Virus record (IMG/VR): IMGVR_UViG_3300009169_000077
Coordinates: 1-28,303 of that record
DNA: 28,303 bases
Strand: one strand, 5' to 3'
Source of the DNA: a virus
The notes under the pieces were generated by a model, which had not been told where the DNA came from, did no database searches, and worked only from the letters and a program-made list of their open reading frames with translations. The position numbers and the translations under genes are program-made. Shown here piece after piece: positions 10,701 to 17,359 of this stretch (its first letter is position 1; the number at the start of each line of letters is the position of its first letter).

Positions 10701-12896
10701 ATAGATATCGTATTTAACGCATCCCGCAAAAAATGAATCCATAATAGAATTTATCTCTTGAGAACTTCTATTTGCCAATTGTTTTTCAACAATTGTGTTC
10801 ATCATCGCGGGTGAATCAACAACTATCTTCCAACTTAAACTTCCCGTTCTTGTTGTATTCTTATAGGTATATATTGGTTCAGGTCTACCCAAAAATGAAG
10901 TTGGACTCCAATTTGCCTTACTATCCTCACTAAATGTTATATCATAAGGTGGAAACCACATTATTCTACCCCCATTTTGTCCTTTTTCACAACTAGGTAA
11001 ATCATCATATGTAAAACCTGGTTGATCTGATGTTCTCCACGCCAAATTCTCCAATGAGAACATATATTTTTTAACTTTACCATTAACAATATTTGTTGAT
11101 CCCGGATTTCTTATTGGGGCAATATTCAAGTTATAAGTATTATCAAAAATAGAATAACTAAACTTTCTACCTGACATTGTTATACCATCAGTTTTTTGTA
11201 AATCGGCATATGTTAAATATGGTGTGTCTTTTTGGAATACTCTACAATATTCTTTACCAACCTCAAACCCACTAACACCAATCGTATTACTGTCCGAACT
11301 TTGATCATAATACGCAATAACTTGAGAACCTTTAGTCATCTCTTTATATCCATCGTTGAACACTTTTGATACTTGATTAATTGCGTTACCAACGTGTTTT
11401 AATCTTTTTGCACCTTGGACATTGTCTGCCGCTTGCACAATTCGTTGGGTGTTGTCTAAAATAGATCCTCCCTTATATTCTATACCCGTTGAAAGGTTTT
11501 GTCCGTATTGACTCTCAATAATGTTAAACTCTTCATCTTTTTGGAAGTTCTGCCCACCAGGACCCACCTTAAAACCTGCATTGTCTTTATATTTTGGTGA
11601 TGTCCATACAAATTTACCATCCGTACCATCACCATCAGTATATGATTTCGCCTTTAATCCAAAATTTATTTTATCCTCATTACCTTCATATAATTTGGCA
11701 AGTTCATCAGGACCATAAACAATAGTTCCAACCTGTTTACCAAATCTATCAACGGCAACTTCATTTGCGGGTGTTGTAATTTGACTTGGTTCAGAATCAA
11801 CACTACCAACATAATAACCACCAACAGATGATGACCCTCCACCAAATAAGTTATTGATTGCACTTGACACCCCTTGGATGAGGTTCTTTTGGTATTGTGG
11901 TCTATATATGTTATAATCTAATGTTGCAAACAATACTGATTGTTGTCCATTACCAGTATTTGCCAAAAATATTTCCGATGGATTCCTAAATTTATTTAAT
12001 ATTGGACCTAAAGCACCACCCGTTAAATTATTAACAGTATTTAATGCTGATGGAACATTACCAACAGGATCTTCCCCATCAAAATAATCACCAGGAATAA
12101 ATGAAACAGGAAAATATGTTCCCGTCAACCTATTCGCAAACGATATTGCGGCAAATATCGGATTTTCAGGTACCGTAATTTTCCAATTTTTAAGAAAAAA
12201 TGGTTGTTGACCTGAAGCCAATAAACTCGCACTGAACGGATCAGATAATGTATCCAAATTAATAGACCCAATTGTCAGTTGTTGGATCTCTAATGCAATC
12301 CTATCCTCAAAATACGCCCTTAACTGTGTTGCACCAATTTTAGCAAGATATGAATCTTGTGATAAAGATCCATTAGACCCATTTGGATTAGTATTACTTA
12401 ATATCTCAAATGGTGAATAAAATGATGGAACAAAAATTGATGGATCCCAATATGGTAAATACATCTTACCTGATGTAATAACATCTGTAACAACGACCAA
12501 ATCTTTATACCCACCTTCAGGTCCATATTTATTTTGAATATATGCGGTATCAATATAAAATTCGTTAATTAAATCTAATATCGTATCATTTGGATCGTAA
12601 GGTCCTTTATTTGGTTCAACAGGGTAAGGTGCTCCCGGCACATTATATTTTCCACTATACCCACCTTCAGGACCATACTCATTTAATGTATAAAGTTGAT
12701 TTGCCCCTTGATTTGTCGAAATTAACGTATCAGGTGAGTCAATTACATTACTATCCGTTAATGGTGTTGCCTCATAAGTTACATTTCCAGAAGGGGCAGT
12801 ATATACACCTTGCACCTGATAAGGTGCTAAATTCCTCGCAATTAATTTGTTTCTAAATGATGACGATGACGCAAATGATAATATACTATCTGACAT
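7797..12896 (-). CDS. Giant baseplate protein with an OmpA-like domain (1699 aa)
   Basis: A multidomain tail protein. Near the N-terminus the motif YGPEGGY occurs twice, about 50 residues apart. Around residues 640-680 is WFPPYDITFSED followed by FLGRPEPIYTYKNT, a pattern seen in baseplate proteins of large phages. Residues about 885-1055 read as an OmpA-family peptidoglycan-binding domain: VTITMEGSAS, then YNKFLSDRRINSVIAWL, and finally RRVYIKTI. A Pro/Val-rich linker (about 1060-1095) precedes a second baseplate-like beta domain (about 1197-1280, with NPEGIGVQPM). A Lys/Glu-rich probable coiled coil lies near 1445-1470. A TATTTAT element sits 16 nt upstream of the ATG. The gene lies between the tape measure and LysM genes, as expected for baseplate components. 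OmpA-like assignment is from motif order and spacing only. Confidence 0.75.
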   Translation of the reverse strand: MSDSILSFASSSSFRNKLIARNLAPYQVQGVYTAPSGNVTYEATPLTDSNVIDSPDTLISTNQGANQLYTLNEYGPEGGYSGKYNVPGAPYPVEPNKGPYDPNDTILDLINEFYIDTAYIQNKYGPEGGYKDLVVVTDVITSGKMYLPYWDPSIFVPSFYSPFEILSNTNPNGSNGSLSQDSYLAKIGATQLRAYFEDRIALEIQQLTIGSINLDTLSDPFSASLLASGQQPFFLKNWKITVPENPIFAAISFANRLTGTYFPVSFIPGDYFDGEDPVGNVPSALNTVNNLTGGALGPILNKFRNPSEIFLANTGNGQQSVLFATLDYNIYRPQYQKNLIQGVSSAINNLFGGGSSSVGGYYVGSVDSEPSQITTPANEVAVDRFGKQVGTIVYGPDELAKLYEGNEDKINFGLKAKSYTDGDGTDGKFVWTSPKYKDNAGFKVGPGGQNFQKDEEFNIIESQYGQNLSTGIEYKGGSILDNTQRIVQAADNVQGAKRLKHVGNAINQVSKVFNDGYKEMTKGSQVIAYYDQSSDSNTIGVSGFEVGKEYCRVFQKDTPYLTYADLQKTDGITMSGRKFSYSIFDNTYNLNIAPIRNPGSTNIVNGKVKKYMFSLENLAWRTSDQPGFTYDDLPSCEKGQNGGRIMWFPPYDITFSEDSKANWSPTSFLGRPEPIYTYKNTTRTGSLSWKIVVDSPAMMNTIVEKQLANRSSQEINSIMDSFFAGCVKYDIYDLAAKFNTIPTSELYTYQQILNDPRLTEEEYINIIKEVPVNTEESVGGNPGKPGNSSQAENANITTTIVANATDPISLDTLNPYLNYGFYFENDSPYYNPNIVNPSDPAEWKIQGPLGRPPADPVDGSSFTYVDYYNYYIGLQGTYNTKAPETVWASTGATLDQGTTFSKNGINSFFDDVVKYNFETLQKDFITSLSKILVDMKGSVTITMEGSASPIQNETYNKFLSDRRINSVIAWLASLTFGELKGQKYIDDKKLNVIASSLGEVANVIPETKKGPFSPINCSQNVRNDSKTGNVVNTGGQWYSTPAMACRRVYIKTIEASGIPESPVVDDPVVIEPIPVVVIEGTTTGTTQPIYVPPLKVAPIPDIKQSVKDGISKKVLRSLFSECDYFEVIEKTNPMVFESIKDKIKYFNPAFHSMTPEGLNARLTFLNQCMRPGQTIPVIGPDGKPKYNDALNTSFGAPPVLVLRIGDFYNTKIIHESLGITFDPLVFDINPEGIGVQPMIAKIQLNFSFIGGQGIAGPVKELQNALSFNYYANTEIYDERSVATENTSEEDNTLVKAIIKDGSVNGDPLTANQVDNQIPQKGGSTIGTILTTNTSSGNTDSTGDIEYKTLMSDLSTGTQTYFKTIFNQLKTLTSTTNGGIMSLASADMEFNKGEFNEYGDDPTNVDIYGKSNSVEKYVQSLVKQTKKDVNDGVSPIISDIVGSSKGYQSSLKRELKDNMEKEVEKAESELNSIVIGPINEMTSYQEGFNYTLRKLDVVCDSIDGIKLGTGDYKVYSLSGDSVISNIKDVYVFTAGTQITSFLNVFLTPKIFKKLVYKKDENNFVGITAMSIPESRFYMAMSHIFLDDNKYNAFVTSLTTSKKIKESETTIVDDIKKYCEIFKVKCKAEHDAEIKLFNDIETSEEYKKYETFKLVEFDSKVQYTTEKTGNNLQKINRIKNLYLDANVKTSNKTYNGKVKFN

Positions 12897-12912
12897 ATTT
12901 AACCTTTATCTT

Positions 12913-12919
12913 ATAAATA
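12913..12919 (-). promoter_or_regulatory. TATTTAT element upstream of the 1699-aa baseplate gene
   Basis: TATTTAT on the minus strand, 16 nt before the ATG at 12896, in a 43-base gap after the tape measure gene. Confidence 0.4.
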
Positions 12920-12939
12920 CCTTAGATGTATTTTTTTTA

Positions 12940-14796
12940 TTATCGTTTTTTATTGGGAGTTAAACCATTATTAGTTCCACCACCAACTTTAAGAATATTT
13001 TGAGCCTCATCTTGAGTAATATTTGTTTTTGCCCAATCTTTTAAAATTGTTGTTATTTGTTCGTTTGTCATATTTGATGGTAAATTATTAAAATCAAAAG
13101 TATGTGTGATATCAACTTTTATTGGTGTTGTTGATGTTGCCGATGGTACATTACTATTACCCTCAGATAACGCTTTATCAAGGGACATATTAGGATTTAA
13201 AGATGGGATACTTTTACCCGTTTGGGTATTTTCCATACCTTCACCACCACCCATACCAAAATCAAAATTACCGATCTTGTCCCAAGCATCTTTAGCGAAT
13301 TTTGAGGTTTTAGTTAATAGATCATCAAAACTTAAACTAAATAAATCTTTTATATCTTTCGCAATTTCATCAACACCAAGACCATAAGTTTCAGAATCTT
13401 TATACCCATCAGGAACCTCATTTCTAACTGTTTTATCAATTTCACTCAAAGTACCTTTATAAAAAGTTTGACTTGTTTTACTAGATGCAATACCAAATTT
13501 ACCCGAAGCAATTATTTCATTAATTCCTGATGCAGTCTTTTTTAATTCGTCTAATTGATTTCTTGCAATATCCTCCATAGACATTTGACTACCAAGTTGT
13601 TGTTCTGCTAAATTTTCTACATCTTTTGATGAAAGCGCACTAACTAATTTTTCTTCATAATATCCAGTACCTAATCCTTTGTCATCCTTTTTTTCAACCA
13701 TAACAGTTGCCAAACCTTTAAAGTCTCCTTTAGAACCAATTTGAGACATCGTAGCAACTAATTCTCTATCTTCGTCTTTAATATTTGGAGAGAATTTAAT
13801 TTGTTTCATCTTATAATCTAAATTACCCGCATTTATTGCCATCTTTTGGAATTCTCCGGCACCCAAACCAAGTTCCTTACCAATTTCCACCATTCTTCTC
13901 TTAGCTCCAGGTAAAATTTCAAATTGATTATTTTGTTTATTAAATACCGTAAATTCTTTACTAAGATTAACAATTTGATTTTGTAACTCTCCAGGATCAT
14001 TTTGAGCTAAATCCATCATTCTTAACGGATCCAATAACTCACTTGAAGCAACACCTAATCTTTGTAATCCGGCAGCCATCTCAATGGCAGTTTCAGGATT
14101 AAACGCCTTATCAATTGTAACAAATACAGAATCCATATTAATCCCTAATTTTGATGCCTGTGCCGCCATTTTAGCAAGACCCTTGGTACCTCCATCAAAA
14201 TTGTATATGTTCATTTTGTCAAGATTATTAACAACACCAGTTGAAACTGCTGAAACTAAAGCCCCTGATTGTCTTGCAACATTATTAACTTCTAACATTC
14301 TTGCACCAACATCACCAATCCCAATACCAACATCCCTAAATTTACCCGCTAAATCTTTAACCGAAACTCCAGTCACAATAGATGTCGCCTTTAAACTTGC
14401 TAGTGATTCCGCGCCTAACGATACGTTAGACCCAAAACTTGTACCAATTTCTGCTAATGTTAGTGAAGCATCCTCAACAGTTGCACCAAATGATACAAAC
14501 ATCGGTATTGCCTGTGCAATTGTTGATGTAAATTCTTTCGCACGGAGTTTACTTATACCAAAAGTTCTAACTAAACTTGACGCTTCCTCATCAAGTTTTT
14601 TAATTGCTCCCAATATACCTGAAGGTCCGAGATTTTTATATAATTGATTTCCCGTTTCTAATAGCGCATCAAAAGGTCTTTTTAGATCAACACTATTTAG
14701 AATTGCCGCAACATCAATAAGTTTATCAACACCTTCTGTGGCTTCAGTAATATTCGCACCAATTTTAACATCTTTAGGTCCATCAAGTTTTAACAT
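12940..14796 (-). CDS. Tail tape measure protein
   Basis: A 618-residue protein, largely helical and rich in Ala, Gly, Leu and Lys. It has long stretches typical of phage tape measure proteins (for example GATVEDASLTLAEIGTSFG and VSVKDLAGKFRDVGIGIGD) and a low-complexity C-terminus. It directly follows the gp26-like chaperone and its out-of-frame extension, the standard position for a tape measure. It sets tail length by spanning the lumen of the tube during assembly. At about 0.15 nm per residue, 618 residues predict a tail near 93 nm, close to T4 (gp29, 590 residues). A TATTTAT element lies 18 nt upstream of the ATG. No lytic domain was noticed. Confidence 0.8.
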   Translation of the reverse strand: MLKLDGPKDVKIGANITEATEGVDKLIDVAAILNSVDLKRPFDALLETGNQLYKNLGPSGILGAIKKLDEEASSLVRTFGISKLRAKEFTSTIAQAIPMFVSFGATVEDASLTLAEIGTSFGSNVSLGAESLASLKATSIVTGVSVKDLAGKFRDVGIGIGDVGARMLEVNNVARQSGALVSAVSTGVVNNLDKMNIYNFDGGTKGLAKMAAQASKLGINMDSVFVTIDKAFNPETAIEMAAGLQRLGVASSELLDPLRMMDLAQNDPGELQNQIVNLSKEFTVFNKQNNQFEILPGAKRRMVEIGKELGLGAGEFQKMAINAGNLDYKMKQIKFSPNIKDEDRELVATMSQIGSKGDFKGLATVMVEKKDDKGLGTGYYEEKLVSALSSKDVENLAEQQLGSQMSMEDIARNQLDELKKTASGINEIIASGKFGIASSKTSQTFYKGTLSEIDKTVRNEVPDGYKDSETYGLGVDEIAKDIKDLFSLSFDDLLTKTSKFAKDAWDKIGNFDFGMGGGEGMENTQTGKSIPSLNPNMSLDKALSEGNSNVPSATSTTPIKVDITHTFDFNNLPSNMTNEQITTILKDWAKTNITQDEAQNILKVGGGTNNGLTPNKKR

Positions 14797-14814
14797 AAAA
14801 AATTACAATTTACA

Positions 14815-14821
14815 ATAAATA
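14815..14821 (-). promoter_or_regulatory. TATTTAT element upstream of the tape measure
   Basis: TATTTAT on the minus strand, 18 nt before the ATG at 14796 and just beyond the stop of the chaperone extension. Confidence 0.4.
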
Positions 14822-14827
14822 CTTTTT

Positions 14828-14980
14828 TTATTGTTTTTTATGGTCTTCAATAATTTTATCCACCAAATATCTACGAATATAAGTTGGCATTTTTAAAAAT
14901 TCAGTATATGAAGTTCTTAAAAATTTTGACATAAAATAATACTCATCAAGGAGTATTGCCGAATATTTAGAAGAAAGGCC
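14828..14980 (-). CDS. Tail assembly chaperone second frame (probable frameshift extension, 50 aa)
   Basis: This frame is +1 relative to the gp26-like gene and overlaps its last codons. From GGC at 14980 it reads GLSSKYSAILLDEYYF, then MSKFLRTSYTEFLKMP and TYIRRYLVDKIIEDHKKQ, stopping at 14830-14828. The pattern LLDEYYFM...TSYTEFLKMPTYIRRYLVDK resembles the small second chaperone domains encoded just before tape measures, which often show (Y/F)TE..xMP..xRR. An ATG at 14932 would give only the last 34 residues. The conserved-looking part begins upstream of it, so expression by frameshift from the upstream gene (fusion of about 300 residues) is favoured over independent initiation. There is no good ribosome binding site before 14932. 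Confidence 0.6.
   Translation of the reverse strand, partial: GLSSKYSAILLDEYYFMSKFLRTSYTEFLKMPTYIRRYLVDKIIEDHKKQ
14938..14957 (-). other. Hairpin downstream of the frameshift site
   Basis: On the minus strand AATACTC-CTTGAT-GAGTATT forms a perfect 7-bp stem with a 6-nt loop. It starts about 21 nt after the T6-C run and ends 5 nt before the internal ATG at 14932. It could stimulate frameshifting or occlude initiation at that ATG. The stem is weak and the distance is longer than usual for a stimulator. Confidence 0.4.
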
Positions 14981-15731
14981 GAAAAAACTCCACCCCAAAA
15001 GCAATGTTTACCATTACTCTTTCTCCAGACGGGGCGAAAACTTCTTTAGTTAAATCTAATCTAGGTTCATTACTATTCATGAACTTACTAATATGTTTTG
15101 AATCCATAATGGGCATTGTCTCAATAAATTTGGCAATTTTTCCTTTATCAGAGTCCCCATCAATATCAACAATCATTTTACTTAATCTTAATGTCGTTGT
15201 TGGGGGTATCCTTCCTAAAGGATATTCAAGTAGAGTTCTATCCATTTCCATTGAATCTCTTAAGGTTAAGAATTTTAATCTTACAACCACCTTACTTCTT
15301 GGTAATGTCGTAGTTAAACAACCATCATTGTCAGGTAATTCATTAGTTTTTTTAATGTTAAGTTCATCTAATAAAACATCTGTGGTAAATTCTTTATTTG
15401 TTTGTGGGTCAGTAAGTTTAACGTTATATTCTGGACCAAACGATGTGTTACGTAAAAATATTAACAAAGCTTCTAAATCACCATCTAACAGATCTTCAGG
15501 TCTAAGATCAGATTCATATATTTTACCTCGTAATAAAGGTAAAACAACCGATTCTTTAATTGATTTGTTAGGGTTTATGTTTGATAAAATATTTTCATCG
15601 GATGCCGTTAAGTACCCAACTTTCACACTTTTCTTTTTTGATTTATAAAATATACCTTTTGAGGGAAGTTCTACCACATCGTGTGGTAAATTAAAATCCA
15701 TTTGACCATATTGTGATGCATCATTTTCCAT
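14967..15731 (-). CDS. gp26-like baseplate/tail assembly chaperone
   Basis: A 254-residue protein resembling the T4 gp26 baseplate-assembly family. It has an early LPSKGIFY motif (about residues 23-30), a mid-region FLTLRDSMEMDRTLL, and a C-terminal GVEFFRPFF. Together with its place between tube and tape measure, this indicates a non-virion or minor assembly factor acting on the tape measure or hub. The last codons contain TTT TTT CGG, where the +1 frame is open and leads into a conserved-looking extension, so the gene probably makes a short and a long product. It starts about 50 nt downstream of the tube-gene terminator, so it probably has its own promoter. Confidence 0.65.
   Translation of the reverse strand: MENDASQYGQMDFNLPHDVVELPSKGIFYKSKKKSVKVGYLTASDENILSNINPNKSIKESVVLPLLRGKIYESDLRPEDLLDGDLEALLIFLRNTSFGPEYNVKLTDPQTNKEFTTDVLLDELNIKKTNELPDNDGCLTTTLPRSKVVVRLKFLTLRDSMEMDRTLLEYPLGRIPPTTTLRLSKMIVDIDGDSDKGKIAKFIETMPIMDSKHISKFMNSNEPRLDLTKEVFAPSGERVMVNIAFGVEFFRPFF
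14979..14987 (-). promoter_or_regulatory. Candidate +1 ribosomal frameshift site
   Basis: The minus strand reads TTT TTT CGG in the frame of the gp26-like gene. A tRNA-Phe in the P site on TTT can re-pair with TTC after a +1 step, and the next zero-frame codon, CGG, is a GC-rich arginine codon likely to be rare in this AT-rich genome. The +1 frame has a stop about 30 nt upstream and is then open through the extension, which limits where the shift can happen. This is inference from sequence; a -2 shift would give the same frame but would need poorer re-pairing. Confidence 0.5.
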
Positions 15732-15780
15732 ATAATTCTTTTTATTAAAAAATAATTCACATTAGACCATAGTAAATAAA

Positions 15781-15814
15781 AAACCTACAAGACTATTGTA
15801 AATCTTGTAGGTTT
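15781..15814 (-). terminator. Strong intrinsic terminator after the tube gene
   Basis: A perfect 12-bp inverted repeat (AAACCTACAAGA and its complement, 10-nt loop) is flanked by A-rich and T-rich runs, so it could act in both directions. It lies 23 bases beyond the stop of the tube gene and ends that message before the chaperone gene. This isolates abundant tube mRNA from assembly factors needed in small amounts. Confidence 0.85.
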
Positions 15815-15836
15815 TTATTATTTTGAAGTAAAAAAA

Positions 15837-16325
15837 CTAGTAAACTAATATACAACGATCCATTTGGATTGTTGCACTAATGTCCGCTAACGCATCTGCA
15901 TTATACGCCAATGTGCCAAAATCAACACCAGTCAAAAATGCCCCTTCTAATATCCATTTCTCAACAACCACACCTGTTGGGTCTAACATTTCAATATCAA
16001 TATTTTTCTTGTATCCAGCAGCATAACCCATACGTCCTGTAACAGATTCAGCACATAAACGAACCCATTCCATTAATGCTTGAGCCGCTGATGGTCCAAT
16101 TGGGTCACGGAATTTAACTGTTAACGCTTCCCAATTAAATCTACCTGCAACATATGTTGATGTATTTAAGAATTGAATCTCAACTGGATTTATTTTAATT
16201 TTTGGTCTTGCAGCACTTTCAACAAACCACTCGTTTATCCCCAATGATGATGGAAATCTTACTATAAATCGGTTCTGTCTTTTCGGTTCGTAAGGAACTG
16301 GCATTTTCATTAATAAATCAGCCAT
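15837..16325 (-). CDS. Tail tube protein, gp19-like
   Basis: A 162-residue protein with the size and pattern of the T4 gp19 / type VI Hcp-like tube family. It has an N-terminal RQNRFIVRFPSSLGINEWFVES, a central sheet region with YVAGRFNWEALTVKFRDPIG, and ends at ISATIQMDRCILVY. It forms the stacked hexameric rings of the inner tube through which DNA passes. It has its own leader (67 nt to the preceding gene, with a TATTTAT element 37 nt upstream) and its own terminator. It therefore appears to be a separate, abundant transcript. The T4 order sheath-tube is interrupted by the HAD hydrolase gene. Confidence 0.9.
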   Translation of the reverse strand: MADLLMKMPVPYEPKRQNRFIVRFPSSLGINEWFVESAARPKIKINPVEIQFLNTSTYVAGRFNWEALTVKFRDPIGPSAAQALMEWVRLCAESVTGRMGYAAGYKKNIDIEMLDPTGVVVEKWILEGAFLTGVDFGTLAYNADALADISATIQMDRCILVY

Positions 16326-16362
16326 AATTTTTTATTTTAATTTTTAGTTTATTGTTTTTATT

Positions 16363-16369
16363 ATAAATA
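16363..16369 (-). promoter_or_regulatory. TATTTAT element upstream of the tube gene
   Basis: TATTTAT on the minus strand, 37 nt before the ATG at 16325, with a long A-rich leader between. The gene also has its own terminator, so a separate promoter is expected. Confidence 0.4.
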
Positions 16370-16392
16370 TACCGGAGTAATAATTTTTCTAT

Positions 16393-17292
16393 TTACTTTG
16401 ACTTAATTTTTAATATTGTTCTATTAATTAGTTGCTCTAGCATAGTTTTTTCATCATCTTTAGTATGATAAGTTCTTAATATATTATCTGGTTCTTTTTC
16501 AAAATGTTTTTTCATAACATCAACATTTCTTATATCATCATCTGAAAATCCTACCATAGGTGCAACTGGAACAAATTTATTACTCACATCATTTACAAAT
16601 TGATATTCTTTTTTCTGTAATCTAAGTGATAATCTTTTCACATAACTTATAAATTCTTCCATCGCCCGAACTTTACCTTCTTCAGGGTTGGTTGCAGATC
16701 CTTCACCAAAACTTACCGGATAAAATTTACATCTATCTAAATAATCTTTAATTAAGGTATTTTCATCAGACATTGGTTTAAGTCCCATTTTTTGTCTATA
16801 AATATTTAAACTATCAACTAGTTGTTCTTTATCTAAACCACCACGACCCATCATTATTAATTTATAAACACCTTTTTTAAGGGTATTTGGATTATGTCCT
16901 CTAGCGGTAATGATTGAAAAAATTGACCCGTTGTTAACTGCCTCAACAAAATCCATCCAAGGACCTCTCACTAATGGAGCATTTTCTATATCACGTAAGA
17001 ATTTTTGATCACCCGCAGTTCTAAAATATCTGAACGGATCATTACCAAAACCAATAATAGTCTCACCATTATAGTTAAATGGTTTTTCTCCAATCTCGGT
17101 TCTATATTCCGCAAAGTCTTCAGTTGACATACCAACTTCATTACCTTCTTCATTCTTTAGAACAATTTGTGTTGGCATTTTCATTAGATTATCGTCCCAA
17201 TCAAAAGCATAATACTTTAAACCATATTGTTTTTCTTCTATTTCATTTACCATTTCGGTAATGATTTGTCTGGTTAAAATTTTATAATTCAT
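16393..17292 (-). CDS. HAD-superfamily hydrolase with an ITE leader
   Basis: The start is placed at ATG 17292 (299 aa, MNYKILTRQIITEMVNE). A TATTTAT element ends 15 nt before it, whereas the in-frame ATG at 17307 abuts that element directly. Numbered from 17292, motif I is FDWDDN (D31 and D33), motif II is in SIITARG, and an acidic motif IV is GFSDDDIRN near the C-terminus. These are the signatures of a Mg-dependent HAD phosphatase; the substrate is unknown. The leader ends IITE at residue 13, matching the (L/I)-x-E processing motif of T4 prohead protease substrates. The protein may therefore be packaged in the head despite being encoded between sheath and tube. The HAD call is good; packaging is inference. 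Confidence 0.75.
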   Translation of the reverse strand: MNYKILTRQIITEMVNEIEEKQYGLKYYAFDWDDNLMKMPTQIVLKNEEGNEVGMSTEDFAEYRTEIGEKPFNYNGETIIGFGNDPFRYFRTAGDQKFLRDIENAPLVRGPWMDFVEAVNNGSIFSIITARGHNPNTLKKGVYKLIMMGRGGLDKEQLVDSLNIYRQKMGLKPMSDENTLIKDYLDRCKFYPVSFGEGSATNPEEGKVRAMEEFISYVKRLSLRLQKKEYQFVNDVSNKFVPVAPMVGFSDDDIRNVDVMKKHFEKEPDNILRTYHTKDDEKTMLEQLINRTILKIKSK

Positions 17293-17307
17293 ATTAATAA
17301 ATATCAT

Positions 17308-17314
17308 ATAAATA
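17308..17314 (-). promoter_or_regulatory. TATTTAT element upstream of the HAD gene
   Basis: TATTTAT on the minus strand, 15 nt before the ATG at 17292 and directly after the sheath terminator. A second copy at 17297-17303 lies only 4 nt before the ATG. Confidence 0.4.
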
Positions 17315-17316
17315 AA

Positions 17317-17341
17317 AAAAGGGAGAACTTGTCTCCCTTTT
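17317..17341 (-). terminator. Intrinsic terminator after the sheath gene
   Basis: AAAAGGGAGA, a 5-nt loop and TCTCCCTTTT form a 10-bp stem. On the minus strand it is followed by a T-rich run. It lies just beyond the sheath stop codon (17360) and before the HAD gene start, and should end the abundant sheath message. The A/T tracts on both sides could also work on the plus strand. Confidence 0.8.
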
Positions 17342-17359
17342 CTTTTATTATTGTTTTTT

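Noticed and set aside
12510-12690. Repeated YGPEGGY coding motif as a possible DNA repeat element
   Set aside because: The two copies differ at synonymous positions and lie in frame within one protein; it is a protein-level repeat.
14084-14647. Open frame of 187 codons on the plus strand
   Set aside because: It lies antisense within the tape measure gene and is rich in Ala, Pro, Ser and Leu, as expected from the complement of a helical protein.
14828-14932. A separate 34-residue gene starting at ATG 14932
   Set aside because: The family-like pattern starts upstream of the ATG, a hairpin lies just before it and there is no ribosome binding site; translation from the upstream gene by frameshift is preferred, though not proven.
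15004-15648. Open frame of 214 codons on the plus strand
   Set aside because: It is antisense to the gp26-like gene and has low-complexity, hydrophobic sequence with no recognisable motif; it is a shadow of the real gene's codon pattern.
17293-17307. Upstream ATG for the HAD protein
   Set aside because: It directly abuts the TATTTAT element, and the ATG at 17292 gives the shared spacing and a leader of the expected form.
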